IMG/VR virus record: IMGVR_UViG_3300030390_002035
Span: 1-47,234 of that record
From: a virus
Reading direction: 5' to 3' (one strand)
DNA: 47,234 nucleotides
Made by a program: the position numbers and the translations under genes
Notes under the pieces: model-generated
Seen by the model: the letters and a program-made list of their open reading frames with translations, nothing else
What the model was told of the DNA's origin: nothing
The model's database searches: none
In this document: piece by piece, positions 1-7,408 of the stretch
Numbering within the stretch: position 1 is the first letter of the stretch
How the letters are laid out: each line of letters begins with the position of its first letter

Positions 1-1079
1 TTTCAGCAAAATTAGAAGAAATGGACCGAGACGTTGAAGAAGGATACAGTAAAAAGTATGAAGAAGACGACGTTAAAGAAGAAATGGATCCTAAAGATGA
101 TATGAAAGAAGAGAAAGAAGATATGGATGAAGCTAAAGAAGAGCTTGACGAGATTAACCTAGACGAGTTACTTGCTGAACTTGAATTGGATGAAGACAAA
201 CGTACAGATGCTGAACAAGAAGGCTATAAGGACGGATTCGAAGACGCTAAAGACGACATCGAAAAAGAACTTAAAGGCATGAAAGTTTCAGAGGATGCTC
301 GTACAGACGCTGAAGAAGAAGGCTACAAAGATGGTATGGAGGACGAAAAAGAGAACTTGAAAGAGGACGAACGTACTGATGCTGAGGAAGAAGGCTATTT
401 GGATGGCGAAAAAGACGAGAAAGAAGACATGGACGACGAGGATATTGACCTTGAAGATATGTCAGAAGACGACTTAAAAGGATTCATCGAGGATGTTATT
501 AAAGATTTAGTAGCAGACGGAACAATTGAAGCAGGTGATGAAGCAATGGAAGATGAAGAAGATATTGTAGATATGGACGACATGGATGACATGGAAGATA
601 TGGATGTTGAAGTAGAATTAGATGAGGAAAAAGAATACATGACCAAAAAAGAGAAATCTGAAGGTGATGATAGACGCTCAGATGATAAAATTGAAGCAGA
701 AACAGAAAAAATGCGAAAAATGGAAGAAAATCTTAAATCTGCTATTGATTCAGTAAATGAATTAAAATCAGAACTTAATGAAGTAAATCTATTAAACGCT
801 AAACTTCTTTACACTAACAAGGTTTTTAAATCTAAAAACTTATCTGAAGACAAAAAAGTTAGAGTGCTTAAAGCATTTGACAAAGCGTCATCAGTAAAAG
901 AAGCAAAAGTTATTTTTGATACATTAAACGAAGGTTTAGTATCAAAACCACAAGCAAATGTAAGACCAAAAGGTGTTGCATCAAAAGCAACTGGAACAAT
1001 AACTGAAGCTAAAAAACAACCAATAATTGAATCAAACGACGTTTACAACAGAATGCGTAAACTAGCTGGTTTAATTTAA
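1..1079 (+). CDS. Prohead core scaffold protein, gp22-like (5' partial)
   Basis: This is very likely the internal scaffold around which the T4-type prohead shell assembles. The frame is open to the window edge (codons before the ATG at 21 read S-A-K-L-E-E), so the gene probably starts upstream and that ATG is internal. The N-terminal two thirds is extremely acidic (Glu/Asp/Lys) and carries three copies of RTDAEEEGYKDG. The C-terminal third is a predicted coiled coil (about residues 225-275) followed by a tail ending VYNRMRKLAGLI, a typical ending of T4-like core proteins. An I-T-E|A site near bases 1002-1010 fits the gp21 prohead protease consensus. It lies directly ahead of the capsid gene, as gp22 does in T4 relatives. 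The low-complexity sequence limits certainty. Confidence 0.72.
   Translation, partial: SAKLEEMDRDVEEGYSKKYEEDDVKEEMDPKDDMKEEKEDMDEAKEELDEINLDELLAELELDEDKRTDAEQEGYKDGFEDAKDDIEKELKGMKVSEDARTDAEEEGYKDGMEDEKENLKEDERTDAEEEGYLDGEKDEKEDMDDEDIDLEDMSEDDLKGFIEDVIKDLVADGTIEAGDEAMEDEEDIVDMDDMDDMEDMDVEVELDEEKEYMTKKEKSEGDDRRSDDKIEAETEKMRKMEENLKSAIDSVNELKSELNEVNLLNAKLLYTNKVFKSKNLSEDKKVRVLKAFDKASSVKEAKVIFDTLNEGLVSKPQANVRPKGVASKATGTITEAKKQPIIESNDVYNRMRKLAGLI
201..407 (+). repeat. Three RTDAEEEGYKDG repeats in the scaffold gene
   Basis: Near-identical 12-residue units start at 201, 300 and 372 (RTDAEQEGYKDG, RTDAEEEGYKDG, RTDAEEEGYLDG), separated by acidic linkers of unequal length (unit starts 99 and 72 bases apart). 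They look like short internal duplications in an acidic helical protein. Confidence 0.85.
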
Positions 1080-1115
1080 AATTAAAAATTAATTAACCCT
1101 AAAAACTTAAAAAAA

Positions 1116-2822
1116 ATGAGCTTAAATACTCTTTTAGAAAGCGCAAACCCATATCAGTCTTTACAGTCTGATGCGGCTAGATTAGCTAGCAAATGGGAAA
1201 AAACAGGTTTATTAGAAGGTATGAAAGGATCCCACAAAAATAACATGGGAATTATTCTTGAAAACCAAGCTAAACAACTTGTAGTAGAATCTTCACAAAC
1301 AGGTGGAGGTGCTGCATCTTCAGGTACATTTCAGTCACAAACTGGTGTAAATGTAGGTGGACAATGGGCAGGAGTTGCTTTACCATTAGTACGTAAAGTA
1401 TTCGGTCAAATTGCTGCACAAGAATTTGTATCTGTACAACCAATGAATTTACCTTCTGGTCTTGTATTCTTTTTAGATTTCCAATATGGAAACGCTAAAA
1501 CACCTTTCGGTGCTGGCGGTTCATTATATGGTGACAAAGGTGCAGGTGATAATCCTTTTGGAAACACTAACACAGGTGGACTTTATGGATCAGGTAGATT
1601 TGGATATTCTATCCAAAATACTCAGTCTTTAGTAGCAATGACAGGATTAGCATCACAAACTGCTACATGGTCAGATGTAAACTTTAACTCAGTTTATTCT
1701 GCATCAGTTGTAGGTGAACAATATTGGGCTGTACAAGTACCAACTGGTTCATTAGCATTTGCTGATGTTGACGGTGTAAAAGGATTTAATTTATTTACTG
1801 GATCTCTTACAGCTGCAGTAATTACAGGATCTAATGGACAGGTACCAGGAAGCCAAGTATCAGAATTTACTTCTTATGATGGAGGTGCAAATGTACAATT
1901 TATTGTTACAAAATCACTTTTCGCAGAAGATGGTGGTGCTGGTTCAGGATCTGCTTGGATAAACTACCAATTACAACCAACTGATCAATTCAGAGGTGAC
2001 TTTGAAGCTGGAAATGAAAAACCAAACCTATATAACACAGGTGAAGACTGTTGTCCAGACCAAGTTATTCCAGAAATCAACATTCAGATGCAATCATCTG
2101 CAATCGTTGCTAAAACTAGAAAACTGAAAGCTGTATGGACGCCAGAATTTGCACAGGATTTAAATGCATACCATGCATTAGATGCTGAAGCTGAATTAAC
2201 TTCTATTCTTAGTGAGTATATTTCATTAGAAATTGACTTAGAAATTCTTTCTATGTTAATTGATGGAGCTGCTGCTGGAACAGAAAACTGGTCAGCTGTA
2301 AATAACCAATCTATATCTGGTACAGGAAATGGTACTATTTCAGATCTTGGATTTTACAACTCTCAAGGACAATGGTTCCAAACATTAGGAACTAAAATCC
2401 AAAAATTGAGTAATATTATACACCAGAAAACTCTTAGAGGTGGTGCTAACTTTATGGTTGTTTCTCCAACTGTAGCAACTATCCTAGAATCTATTCCAGG
2501 ATTTGCTGCTGACACAGATGGTGATGCTGCTAAAATGAGCTATGCATTTGGTGTACAAAAAGTTGGTGCTTTAAATAGCCGCCAAAAAGTATACAAAAAC
2601 CCTTATATGACTGCTAACCAAATCCTATTAGGATATAGAGGTACACAGTTCTTAGAAAGTGGTGCTGTATTTGCTCCTTACATTCCGTTAATTATGACTC
2701 CTCTTGTATACGATCCAGATACGTTCGTACCAAGAAAAGGTCTATTAACTAGATATGCTAAGAAAATGGTTCGTCCAGAATTTTACGGATTAATCAACGT
2801 AGCAGGTTTAAATACTCTATAA
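1116..2822 (+). CDS. Major capsid protein, gp23-like
   Basis: This is the 568-aa main shell protein of the head. The N-terminus has the gp23 pattern: a helical propeptide (residues 1 to about 58, including KWEKTGLLEG and ILENQAKQ), then a Gly-rich stretch, then ALPLVRKVFGQIAAQEFVSVQPMNLPSG, which matches the T4 gp23 region around VQPMNSPTG (quoted in parts: VRKVFGQIAA and VSVQPMNLPSG). T4 gp23 is cut by the gp21 protease after a [L/I]xE site; candidate sites here are LVVE|S at 58/59 or LLE|G at 34/35. Length is close to gp23 (521 aa) with extra loops in the middle. The start follows an A-rich leader without Shine-Dalgarno. It lies after the scaffold gene and before a strong terminator. Confidence 0.93.
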   Translation: MSLNTLLESANPYQSLQSDAARLASKWEKTGLLEGMKGSHKNNMGIILENQAKQLVVESSQTGGGAASSGTFQSQTGVNVGGQWAGVALPLVRKVFGQIAAQEFVSVQPMNLPSGLVFFLDFQYGNAKTPFGAGGSLYGDKGAGDNPFGNTNTGGLYGSGRFGYSIQNTQSLVAMTGLASQTATWSDVNFNSVYSASVVGEQYWAVQVPTGSLAFADVDGVKGFNLFTGSLTAAVITGSNGQVPGSQVSEFTSYDGGANVQFIVTKSLFAEDGGAGSGSAWINYQLQPTDQFRGDFEAGNEKPNLYNTGEDCCPDQVIPEINIQMQSSAIVAKTRKLKAVWTPEFAQDLNAYHALDAEAELTSILSEYISLEIDLEILSMLIDGAAAGTENWSAVNNQSISGTGNGTISDLGFYNSQGQWFQTLGTKIQKLSNIIHQKTLRGGANFMVVSPTVATILESIPGFAADTDGDAAKMSYAFGVQKVGALNSRQKVYKNPYMTANQILLGYRGTQFLESGAVFAPYIPLIMTPLVYDPDTFVPRKGLLTRYAKKMVRPEFYGLINVAGLNTL

Positions 2823-2850
2823 TTAGATATTTAACTTTTCTTAATAAATT

Positions 2851-2876
2851 AACCCGGCTTTATGCCGGGTTTTTTT
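2851..2876 (+). terminator. Intrinsic terminator after the capsid gene
   Basis: A perfect 8-bp GC-rich stem AACCCGGC / GCCGGGTT with loop TTTAT is followed by a run of T. It lies 28 bases after the capsid stop codon and should end the head transcript. Confidence 0.9.
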
Positions 2877-2884
2877 ATGTTTTT

Positions 2885-2900
2885 TATATGTATAATAAAA
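2885..2900 (+). promoter_or_regulatory. Putative late promoter, G variant
   Basis: TATATGTATAATAAAA matches the recurrent late motif TAT(T/G)TATAAnAAAA. It sits right after the capsid terminator and about 120 bases before phoH, leaving an AT-rich leader (2901-3018) in which I see no other gene. Confidence 0.55.
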
Positions 2901-3018
2901 TGAGTTATACCAAAACTATATTTATCTCATTATATAGCTATATCAATAATTTACTGTTTTTTAACGTATTTACAACGGTTGCATTCACTGATAACCTAAC
3001 CCCTAATTTAAAGAATTT

Positions 3019-3756
3019 ATGGCAAGTAAACACCATACGGACGATGTATATCGTCCTAAGAGAGTTCCTAAAAACCCAATTAAGTTTAAACTCCAACTTA
3101 ATGAAGAACAAAAAGAAGCTAAAAAATCTATCCTCGAAAACACCATCACCCTCTTAGGTGGAAGTGCAGGTAGTGGAAAGACATTATTAGCATGTAATGT
3201 TGCATTAGATGGTTTATTAAGAAGGCAATATGATAAAATTATAATAACCAGACCTACTGTATCAAAAGAAGAAATAGGATTTTTACCTGGTGACTTAAGA
3301 GAAAAAATGGATCCTTGGGTTCAACCTATTTATCAAAATTTCTTTGCTTTACATGATAAAACTAAAATTGAAAAATTAGTTAATGATGGTAAAATAGAAA
3401 TTGTACCCGTATCATTTATGAGAGGTAGAACATTTATGGACTCAATGATTATTGTTGATGAAGCACAAAATGTTACTCATGAACAAATGGAGATGATTAC
3501 ATCTCGTATTGGTTTAAGGAGTAAAATGGTAATATGTGGTGATGCTCAACAAACAGATTTAAAGAAAAAATCTGATTCTGGTTTTAAATTTTTATATACT
3601 GCTGCTAGAAAAATTAAAAATTTAGAAGCAATTACTTTAAATACTAACCATAGAAATGAAATAGTTGAGGATTTACTTGAATACTATAATGAAGCTGTTG
3701 ATAAAGGAGTAAGTATTACTACTTCTGGATCATATATTTATAACAGTAAGAATTAG
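3019..3756 (+). CDS. phoH: PhoH-like P-loop ATPase
   Basis: This 245-aa protein belongs to the PhoH family, related to the ATPase core of superfamily 1 helicases. Walker A GGSAGSGKT lies at residues 47-55 and Walker B MIIVDEAQN at about 143-151. Further family motifs are visible: ITRPTVSKEEIGFLPGD, then GDAQQTDL and the C-terminal NTNHRNEIV. Phage phoH genes are common in marine T4-like viruses, but the role is not settled; RNA metabolism or stress response has been proposed. The length fits the phage type, which lacks the extra domains of some bacterial PhoH proteins. The start follows AATTT without a Shine-Dalgarno sequence. Late-type motifs overlap and follow its 3' end. Confidence 0.92.
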   Translation: MASKHHTDDVYRPKRVPKNPIKFKLQLNEEQKEAKKSILENTITLLGGSAGSGKTLLACNVALDGLLRRQYDKIIITRPTVSKEEIGFLPGDLREKMDPWVQPIYQNFFALHDKTKIEKLVNDGKIEIVPVSFMRGRTFMDSMIIVDEAQNVTHEQMEMITSRIGLRSKMVICGDAQQTDLKKKSDSGFKFLYTAARKIKNLEAITLNTNHRNEIVEDLLEYYNEAVDKGVSITTSGSYIYNSKN

Positions 3757-3760
3757 CATC

Positions 3761-3776
3761 ATATTTATAACAAAAT
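3761..3776 (+). promoter_or_regulatory. Putative late promoter
   Basis: ATATTTATAACAAAAT is a perfect match to the late motif, 22 bases before the next start codon. A second copy of the core (TATTTATAAC, 3735-3744) lies 27 bases upstream within the last codons of phoH. Confidence 0.7.
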
Positions 3777-3782
3777 AGAATT

Positions 3783-4325
3783 ATGGCATTATGTACCACA
3801 ACAGGTTCATTAGAAGTTTTTATACGTGAAAGTATAACTTTACCTAACGGCAATGAAGAAGTAGCTACAAATAGTATAAAAATTGCTAATGTAAACCAAT
3901 TAGTAAGAAGAATAGATACAATATCATCTAAGTGGGAAGATACAGGAGTAGAAATTTTAAGATTTGTTGATAATGAATCTTCTCAAGTAGCAGGATCGTT
4001 TGTTAGGGATACAGTAAAATATTTAAGATTTACTAATTTAGATTGTACTAACTATCTTTCTTTATATTTAATACAAGAAAGCCCAGATGCTCAATCACCT
4101 AATACAGGTAATGTAGGGTCAGGAGATGAAGGTGTATTTAAAATAGATCCAGGTAAATCAATGATGTTATCAAATGCACAATTTGAAAGTAGTAATTATT
4201 ATGATTATGTAGTAGAAGGATATGTTGATTTACAATATTTTTCATCATTTGCATCATTATATAGTATAAAAGCAAAAGCAAACGCAGCAGATGTTAGAAT
4301 AGAGTACCTTGTAGGTTCTTCTTAA
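3783..4325 (+). CDS. Hypothetical virion-type protein
   Basis: I do not recognise this 180-aa protein. It has no signal peptide or membrane segment and is rich in predicted beta strands (for example SLEVFIRESITL, VEILRFVD, YLRFTNLDCTNYLSLYLIQ, YYDYVVEGYVDLQYF). This is the pattern of a structural or decoration protein rather than an enzyme. Its own late-type promoter, and its position between phoH and a small fibre-like gene just ahead of the neck genes, also point to a virion part. Decoration of the capsid, or a small neck or fibre component, are both possible. Confidence 0.75.
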   Translation: MALCTTTGSLEVFIRESITLPNGNEEVATNSIKIANVNQLVRRIDTISSKWEDTGVEILRFVDNESSQVAGSFVRDTVKYLRFTNLDCTNYLSLYLIQESPDAQSPNTGNVGSGDEGVFKIDPGKSMMLSNAQFESSNYYDYVVEGYVDLQYFSSFASLYSIKAKANAADVRIEYLVGSS

Positions 4326-4340
4326 TATTTATAACAAAAT
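4324..4340 (+). promoter_or_regulatory. Putative late promoter
   Basis: AATATTTATAACAAAAT overlaps the stop codon of the previous gene and lies about 30 bases before the ATG at 4355, as with the other late motifs. Confidence 0.68.
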
Positions 4341-4354
4341 AAATTAAATAAAAA

Positions 4355-4636
4355 ATGGCATTAACTTATAGAACAGGCTCAGGTGGTAAAGGCTCAGCTT
4401 TAACAATTAACGAATTAGATAATAATTTTAGACATTTTACAGGATCACATTCTGTAACTGGATCTTTTGAAGTAACTGGTAGTGTTACAATAACTGGATC
4501 CTTATATCAAACAGGATCAGTACTTTTTAATGGTTTACCAACAACTGAACCCTTAGTAACTGGTTCATTATGGCTATCAGGTAGTGGTGCAGGTAATGCT
4601 TCAGGATCTAAATATTTAATGGTTTTTAACGGATAA
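4355..4636 (+). CDS. Small fibre-like protein with TGS repeats
   Basis: This 93-aa protein begins with LTINELDNNFRHFTGS, a segment I associate with marine phage tail-fibre proteins. Short beta-strand repeats ending in TGS follow (SVTGSFEVTGSVTITGS, then YQTGSV, VTGSLW), and it ends in GSKYLMVFNG. The spacing of TGS is about 6 residues at first and then irregular, as expected for a short trimeric beta-spiral or stacked-strand shaft. It has no enzymatic motif. It is transcribed from its own late-type motif and closed by a strong terminator, so it forms a single-gene unit. It is probably a small fibre, whisker or spike component; the exact role is unknown. Confidence 0.75.
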   Translation: MALTYRTGSGGKGSALTINELDNNFRHFTGSHSVTGSFEVTGSVTITGSLYQTGSVLFNGLPTTEPLVTGSLWLSGSGAGNASGSKYLMVFNG

Positions 4637-4663
4637 AAATCAACATAAATAAAAAAAAATATT

Positions 4664-4689
4664 AGACCTCAATTTGAGGTCTTTTTTTT
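4664..4689 (+). terminator. Intrinsic terminator
   Basis: The 8-bp stem AGACCTCA / TGAGGTCT with a 3-base loop is followed by 8 T. It separates the small fibre gene from the neck genes and is followed at once by a late promoter motif. Confidence 0.88.
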
Positions 4690-4690
4690 C

Positions 4691-4706
4691 ATATTTATAA
4701 TAAAAC
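4691..4706 (+). promoter_or_regulatory. Putative late promoter for the neck genes
   Basis: ATATTTATAATAAAAC lies directly after the terminator and 26 bases ahead of the ATG at 4717. It probably drives the three neck genes, which have no internal gaps. Confidence 0.7.
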
Positions 4707-4716
4707 TAATTAGATT

Positions 4717-5889
4717 ATGAATATTCCTATTTACGATGGTAATCCTTTATGGAACCCAAATGCAACCGCTTTTGGATTTTACAATAATGATATTGAATTT
4801 CAAGTTGATTGTTTAAAAGTAGCTAAATTTGTAACAACACGTTTAGGTTACCCCTTAATGGATGTTGAATTACAAACATCTTCTATATACACCGCTTTTG
4901 AAGAAGCTATTACAATTTATGGTAATGAACTATATGCTTACTTAATTCGAGAAAATGTATTAGACCTTACAGGTTTACCTTATGCTAATTTAGATTTAAC
5001 TGAAACTATAATCTCACCAAATTTTGAAACAATTATTAGGCTCTCAGAACAATATGGAGAAGAAGCAGGAGTTGGAGGTAATGTTGAATGGTATAAAGGA
5101 TCAATCCCTTTAAAATCCAATGTTCAAGATTATGATTTAAAAGTTTGGGCTAAAGACCAGGGAATAACAGGTAGTATAGAAATTAAAAGAGTATTTTTTC
5201 AAGAACCAGTACCAGCCTCAGCTAGGTATTTAGCTCCATTTGATGGGTTTGGGTTTGGTGGTGTAGCAGCAGCAGGATTAATGGAAATGGGTGGATTTGG
5301 AGGATCAATGGGCTTTTTAATGATGCCATTAAATTATGATATGCAGGTTATCCAATCAATTGAAATGAATCAAATGGTTAGAATGTCTAATTATAGTTTT
5401 GAAATTCACAATAATGTAATTAGGATATTCCCTATACCAGGACCATATGAACATGAAAATCTAGATGGAAGTTGTGGTAACTTATGGTTTGAATATATAA
5501 AAAGACAAGATAGAATAGAAAGCTCAATAGAATGTGCTGAAGGATTAATTACTAATGTATCTAATATGCCTTACCAAAACCCAATTTATTCTTTAATAAA
5601 TTCAGTTGGTAGACAATGGATATTTGAAATGACATTAGCTATATGTAAAGAAATTTTAGGGTATGTACGTGGTAAATATAGTACAGTTCCTATACCAAAT
5701 GCTGAAATGACATTAAATCAAGCAGATTTATTAGGAGCAGCAACAGCAGAAAAAACAGCTTTATTAGAAAGATTAAGAGCATATTTTGATGAAACTTCAC
5801 GTGCTAATATGTTAGAAAGAAAAGTAAGAGAAGCTGACGCAGTATTAAGAGAATTGGATCAAGTTCCAAGAGTAATTTATATAGGATAA
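4717..5889 (+). CDS. Neck protein, gp13-like
   Basis: This 390-aa protein is probably the head-completion or neck protein equivalent to T4 gp13, which sits under the portal and with gp14 forms the site where the tail joins. Evidence is mainly the order: three adjacent genes of this type and size are followed by gp15-like, as in marine T4 relatives. Its N-terminus (FYNNDIEFQVDCLKVAKFV and then LGYPLMDVELQTSSIYTAF) is a helical pattern typical of neck or connector proteins. An unusual Gly/Ala/Met-rich insert (about residues 185-205) is probably a loop. It is longer than T4 gp13 (309 aa). It ends one base before the next gene. Confidence 0.72.
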   Translation: MNIPIYDGNPLWNPNATAFGFYNNDIEFQVDCLKVAKFVTTRLGYPLMDVELQTSSIYTAFEEAITIYGNELYAYLIRENVLDLTGLPYANLDLTETIISPNFETIIRLSEQYGEEAGVGGNVEWYKGSIPLKSNVQDYDLKVWAKDQGITGSIEIKRVFFQEPVPASARYLAPFDGFGFGGVAAAGLMEMGGFGGSMGFLMMPLNYDMQVIQSIEMNQMVRMSNYSFEIHNNVIRIFPIPGPYEHENLDGSCGNLWFEYIKRQDRIESSIECAEGLITNVSNMPYQNPIYSLINSVGRQWIFEMTLAICKEILGYVRGKYSTVPIPNAEMTLNQADLLGAATAEKTALLERLRAYFDETSRANMLERKVREADAVLRELDQVPRVIYIG

Positions 5890-5890
5890 T

Positions 5891-6421
5891 ATGGCAATGT
5901 TTGCAAGACAGAGAGATGTTTCTCTGGTAAGACACTTAAATAGAGAAGTTATGGGTAATGTTATTACCCAACAAGCAGCTTTTTATCAATTTAAATTAGA
6001 AGAAACTAAAGTAAACATATACGGTGAAGCAGCAGCAGAAAAATTTTACAATGGTCCTTTTTTATTTAATTGTTTAATTGATAGAGGGGATCAAGAATAT
6101 CCTGAAAATGCTGAAGGTATACAGTTTGAACAATCTATTAATTTTTATTTTTTAAGAGATGATTTATTTGATGCAAATGTAGTTCCTGATGTTGGTGATA
6201 TAATTTTATATCAAGAGGGATATTATGGGGTACAAAGTACAGTTGCAAATCAGTATTGGAGTGGTAAAAATCCAGATTATCCAAATAATGATTCAGATGG
6301 TACACCAAACCCACTAAATCCAAATTTACAATTATTTGGTACTAATTTATCAATAATAGTATCAACTTATTACATTTCTGCAGACAAACCTGCTATTTCA
6401 CCTTTTAAAGAAAGATTTTAA
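5891..6421 (+). CDS. Neck protein, gp14-like
   Basis: This 176-aa protein is probably the second neck protein (T4 gp14, 256 aa), which completes the head-tail connector. The segment VPDVGDIILYQEGYYGVQS resembles the gp14 region EPKEGDLIYFPMDNSLFEI in position and pattern (read in parts: GDIILYQ against GDLIYFP). The N-terminal part KLEETKVNIYGEAAAEKFYNG matches the ETKxxxYGEA pattern of cyanophage gp14-type proteins. It is shorter than T4 gp14. Its stop codon shares a base with the next start (TAATG), so translation of the next gene is probably coupled. Confidence 0.7.
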   Translation: MAMFARQRDVSLVRHLNREVMGNVITQQAAFYQFKLEETKVNIYGEAAAEKFYNGPFLFNCLIDRGDQEYPENAEGIQFEQSINFYFLRDDLFDANVVPDVGDIILYQEGYYGVQSTVANQYWSGKNPDYPNNDSDGTPNPLNPNLQLFGTNLSIIVSTYYISADKPAISPFKERF

Positions 6422-7344
6422 TGGCTATAAGAAAACCTATACCAAAGACACAAAAAGAACTTAGTATTGACCAACAGCAGCCTTCTTCTGCAAGATATGG
6501 TAATCCTAATATACCTTTAAATTCTAATGAAAATGAAAATGGTGTTGATTTTAACAGATCAGAAAAAATGTCTTGGAAAGGGGATAATACAAAACCCTTT
6601 TCAATTGGTTTACAAGATTTAGATGAAGCGGTATTTTTTTATTTTCAAAATGTTATTAAACCCTTTGTATATCAAAATGGTGAAAGAAGAGAAGTACCTA
6701 TAATATATGGTGATCCTGAAAGGTGGAAATCATTTCAACGTGATGGGTATTATAGAGATAAAAAAGGTTCTATTATGTTGCCTATTATAGTAGTCAAAAG
6801 AGATACTATAACAAAAGATAGAACTGTATATAATAAATTAGATGCTAATAGTCCTAATTTATATGGTACGTTTCAACGAGCATATAATCCTAAAAATTTC
6901 TATAATAATTTTGCAGCTATAAACAATAAAATCCCAGCAAAACAATTTTATGCAGTAGCAGTTCCTGATTTTGTAAATTTAGAATATAGTGTAATAATTC
7001 AAACTTATTACATGGAACAATTAAATAAAATAATTGAAGCCTGTGAATATTCATCTGATGCTTATTGGGGTAATCCTGAAAGATTTAAATTTAGAGCTTT
7101 TATAGATAGCTTTTCAACAGAAACTTCTTTAACAAATGGTAGAGATAGGTTGGTAAAAGGAACATTTAACATAAGATTAAGAGGATATATAATTCCTGAT
7201 ACTATACAAAAAGATCTATCATCAATTACAAAGTTTAATACAAAATCTAAATTTATTATTAGAACTGAAACAACACATAATGAGGAATTATTTGAAACTA
7301 ATGTAACTAAAACTCCAGACGGTAGAACTAGGGAAGACTTTTAA
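6421..7344 (+). CDS. Tail completion / sheath stabiliser, gp15-like
   Basis: This 307-aa protein probably caps the tail tube and sheath at the head-proximal end, as T4 gp15 (272 aa) does. The architecture agrees: REVPIIYGDPERWKSF parallels gp15 VPITYASKEHFM; PIIVVKRDTI follows; SVIIQTYYMEQLNKIIEACEY parallels the gp15 strand-helix pair ending in QIVEQILPYF; and then comes a beta segment closing with LRGYIIPD. The N-terminal 40 residues are low-complexity and polar. It is the last of the neck trio and is followed by a weak late motif that begins the fibre region. Confidence 0.78.
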   Translation: MAIRKPIPKTQKELSIDQQQPSSARYGNPNIPLNSNENENGVDFNRSEKMSWKGDNTKPFSIGLQDLDEAVFFYFQNVIKPFVYQNGERREVPIIYGDPERWKSFQRDGYYRDKKGSIMLPIIVVKRDTITKDRTVYNKLDANSPNLYGTFQRAYNPKNFYNNFAAINNKIPAKQFYAVAVPDFVNLEYSVIIQTYYMEQLNKIIEACEYSSDAYWGNPERFKFRAFIDSFSTETSLTNGRDRLVKGTFNIRLRGYIIPDTIQKDLSSITKFNTKSKFIIRTETTHNEELFETNVTKTPDGRTREDF

Positions 7345-7362
7345 ACTAAAAGATAATTTAAT

Positions 7363-7377
7363 GATATTTATGACACG
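7363..7377 (+). promoter_or_regulatory. Weak late-type promoter motif
   Basis: GATATTTATGACACG is a degenerate copy of the late motif (TATTTATGA for TATTTATAA), 45 bases before the first fibre gene. It may be a weak promoter. Confidence 0.35.
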
Positions 7378-7408
7378 AAGCATAGTAAAAAAATAAAAAA
7401 ATAAAAAA

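Noticed and set aside
2888-3157. 89-aa ORF before phoH
   Set aside because: It overlaps phoH by 139 bases in another frame, has no recognisable features, and starts inside the late promoter motif.
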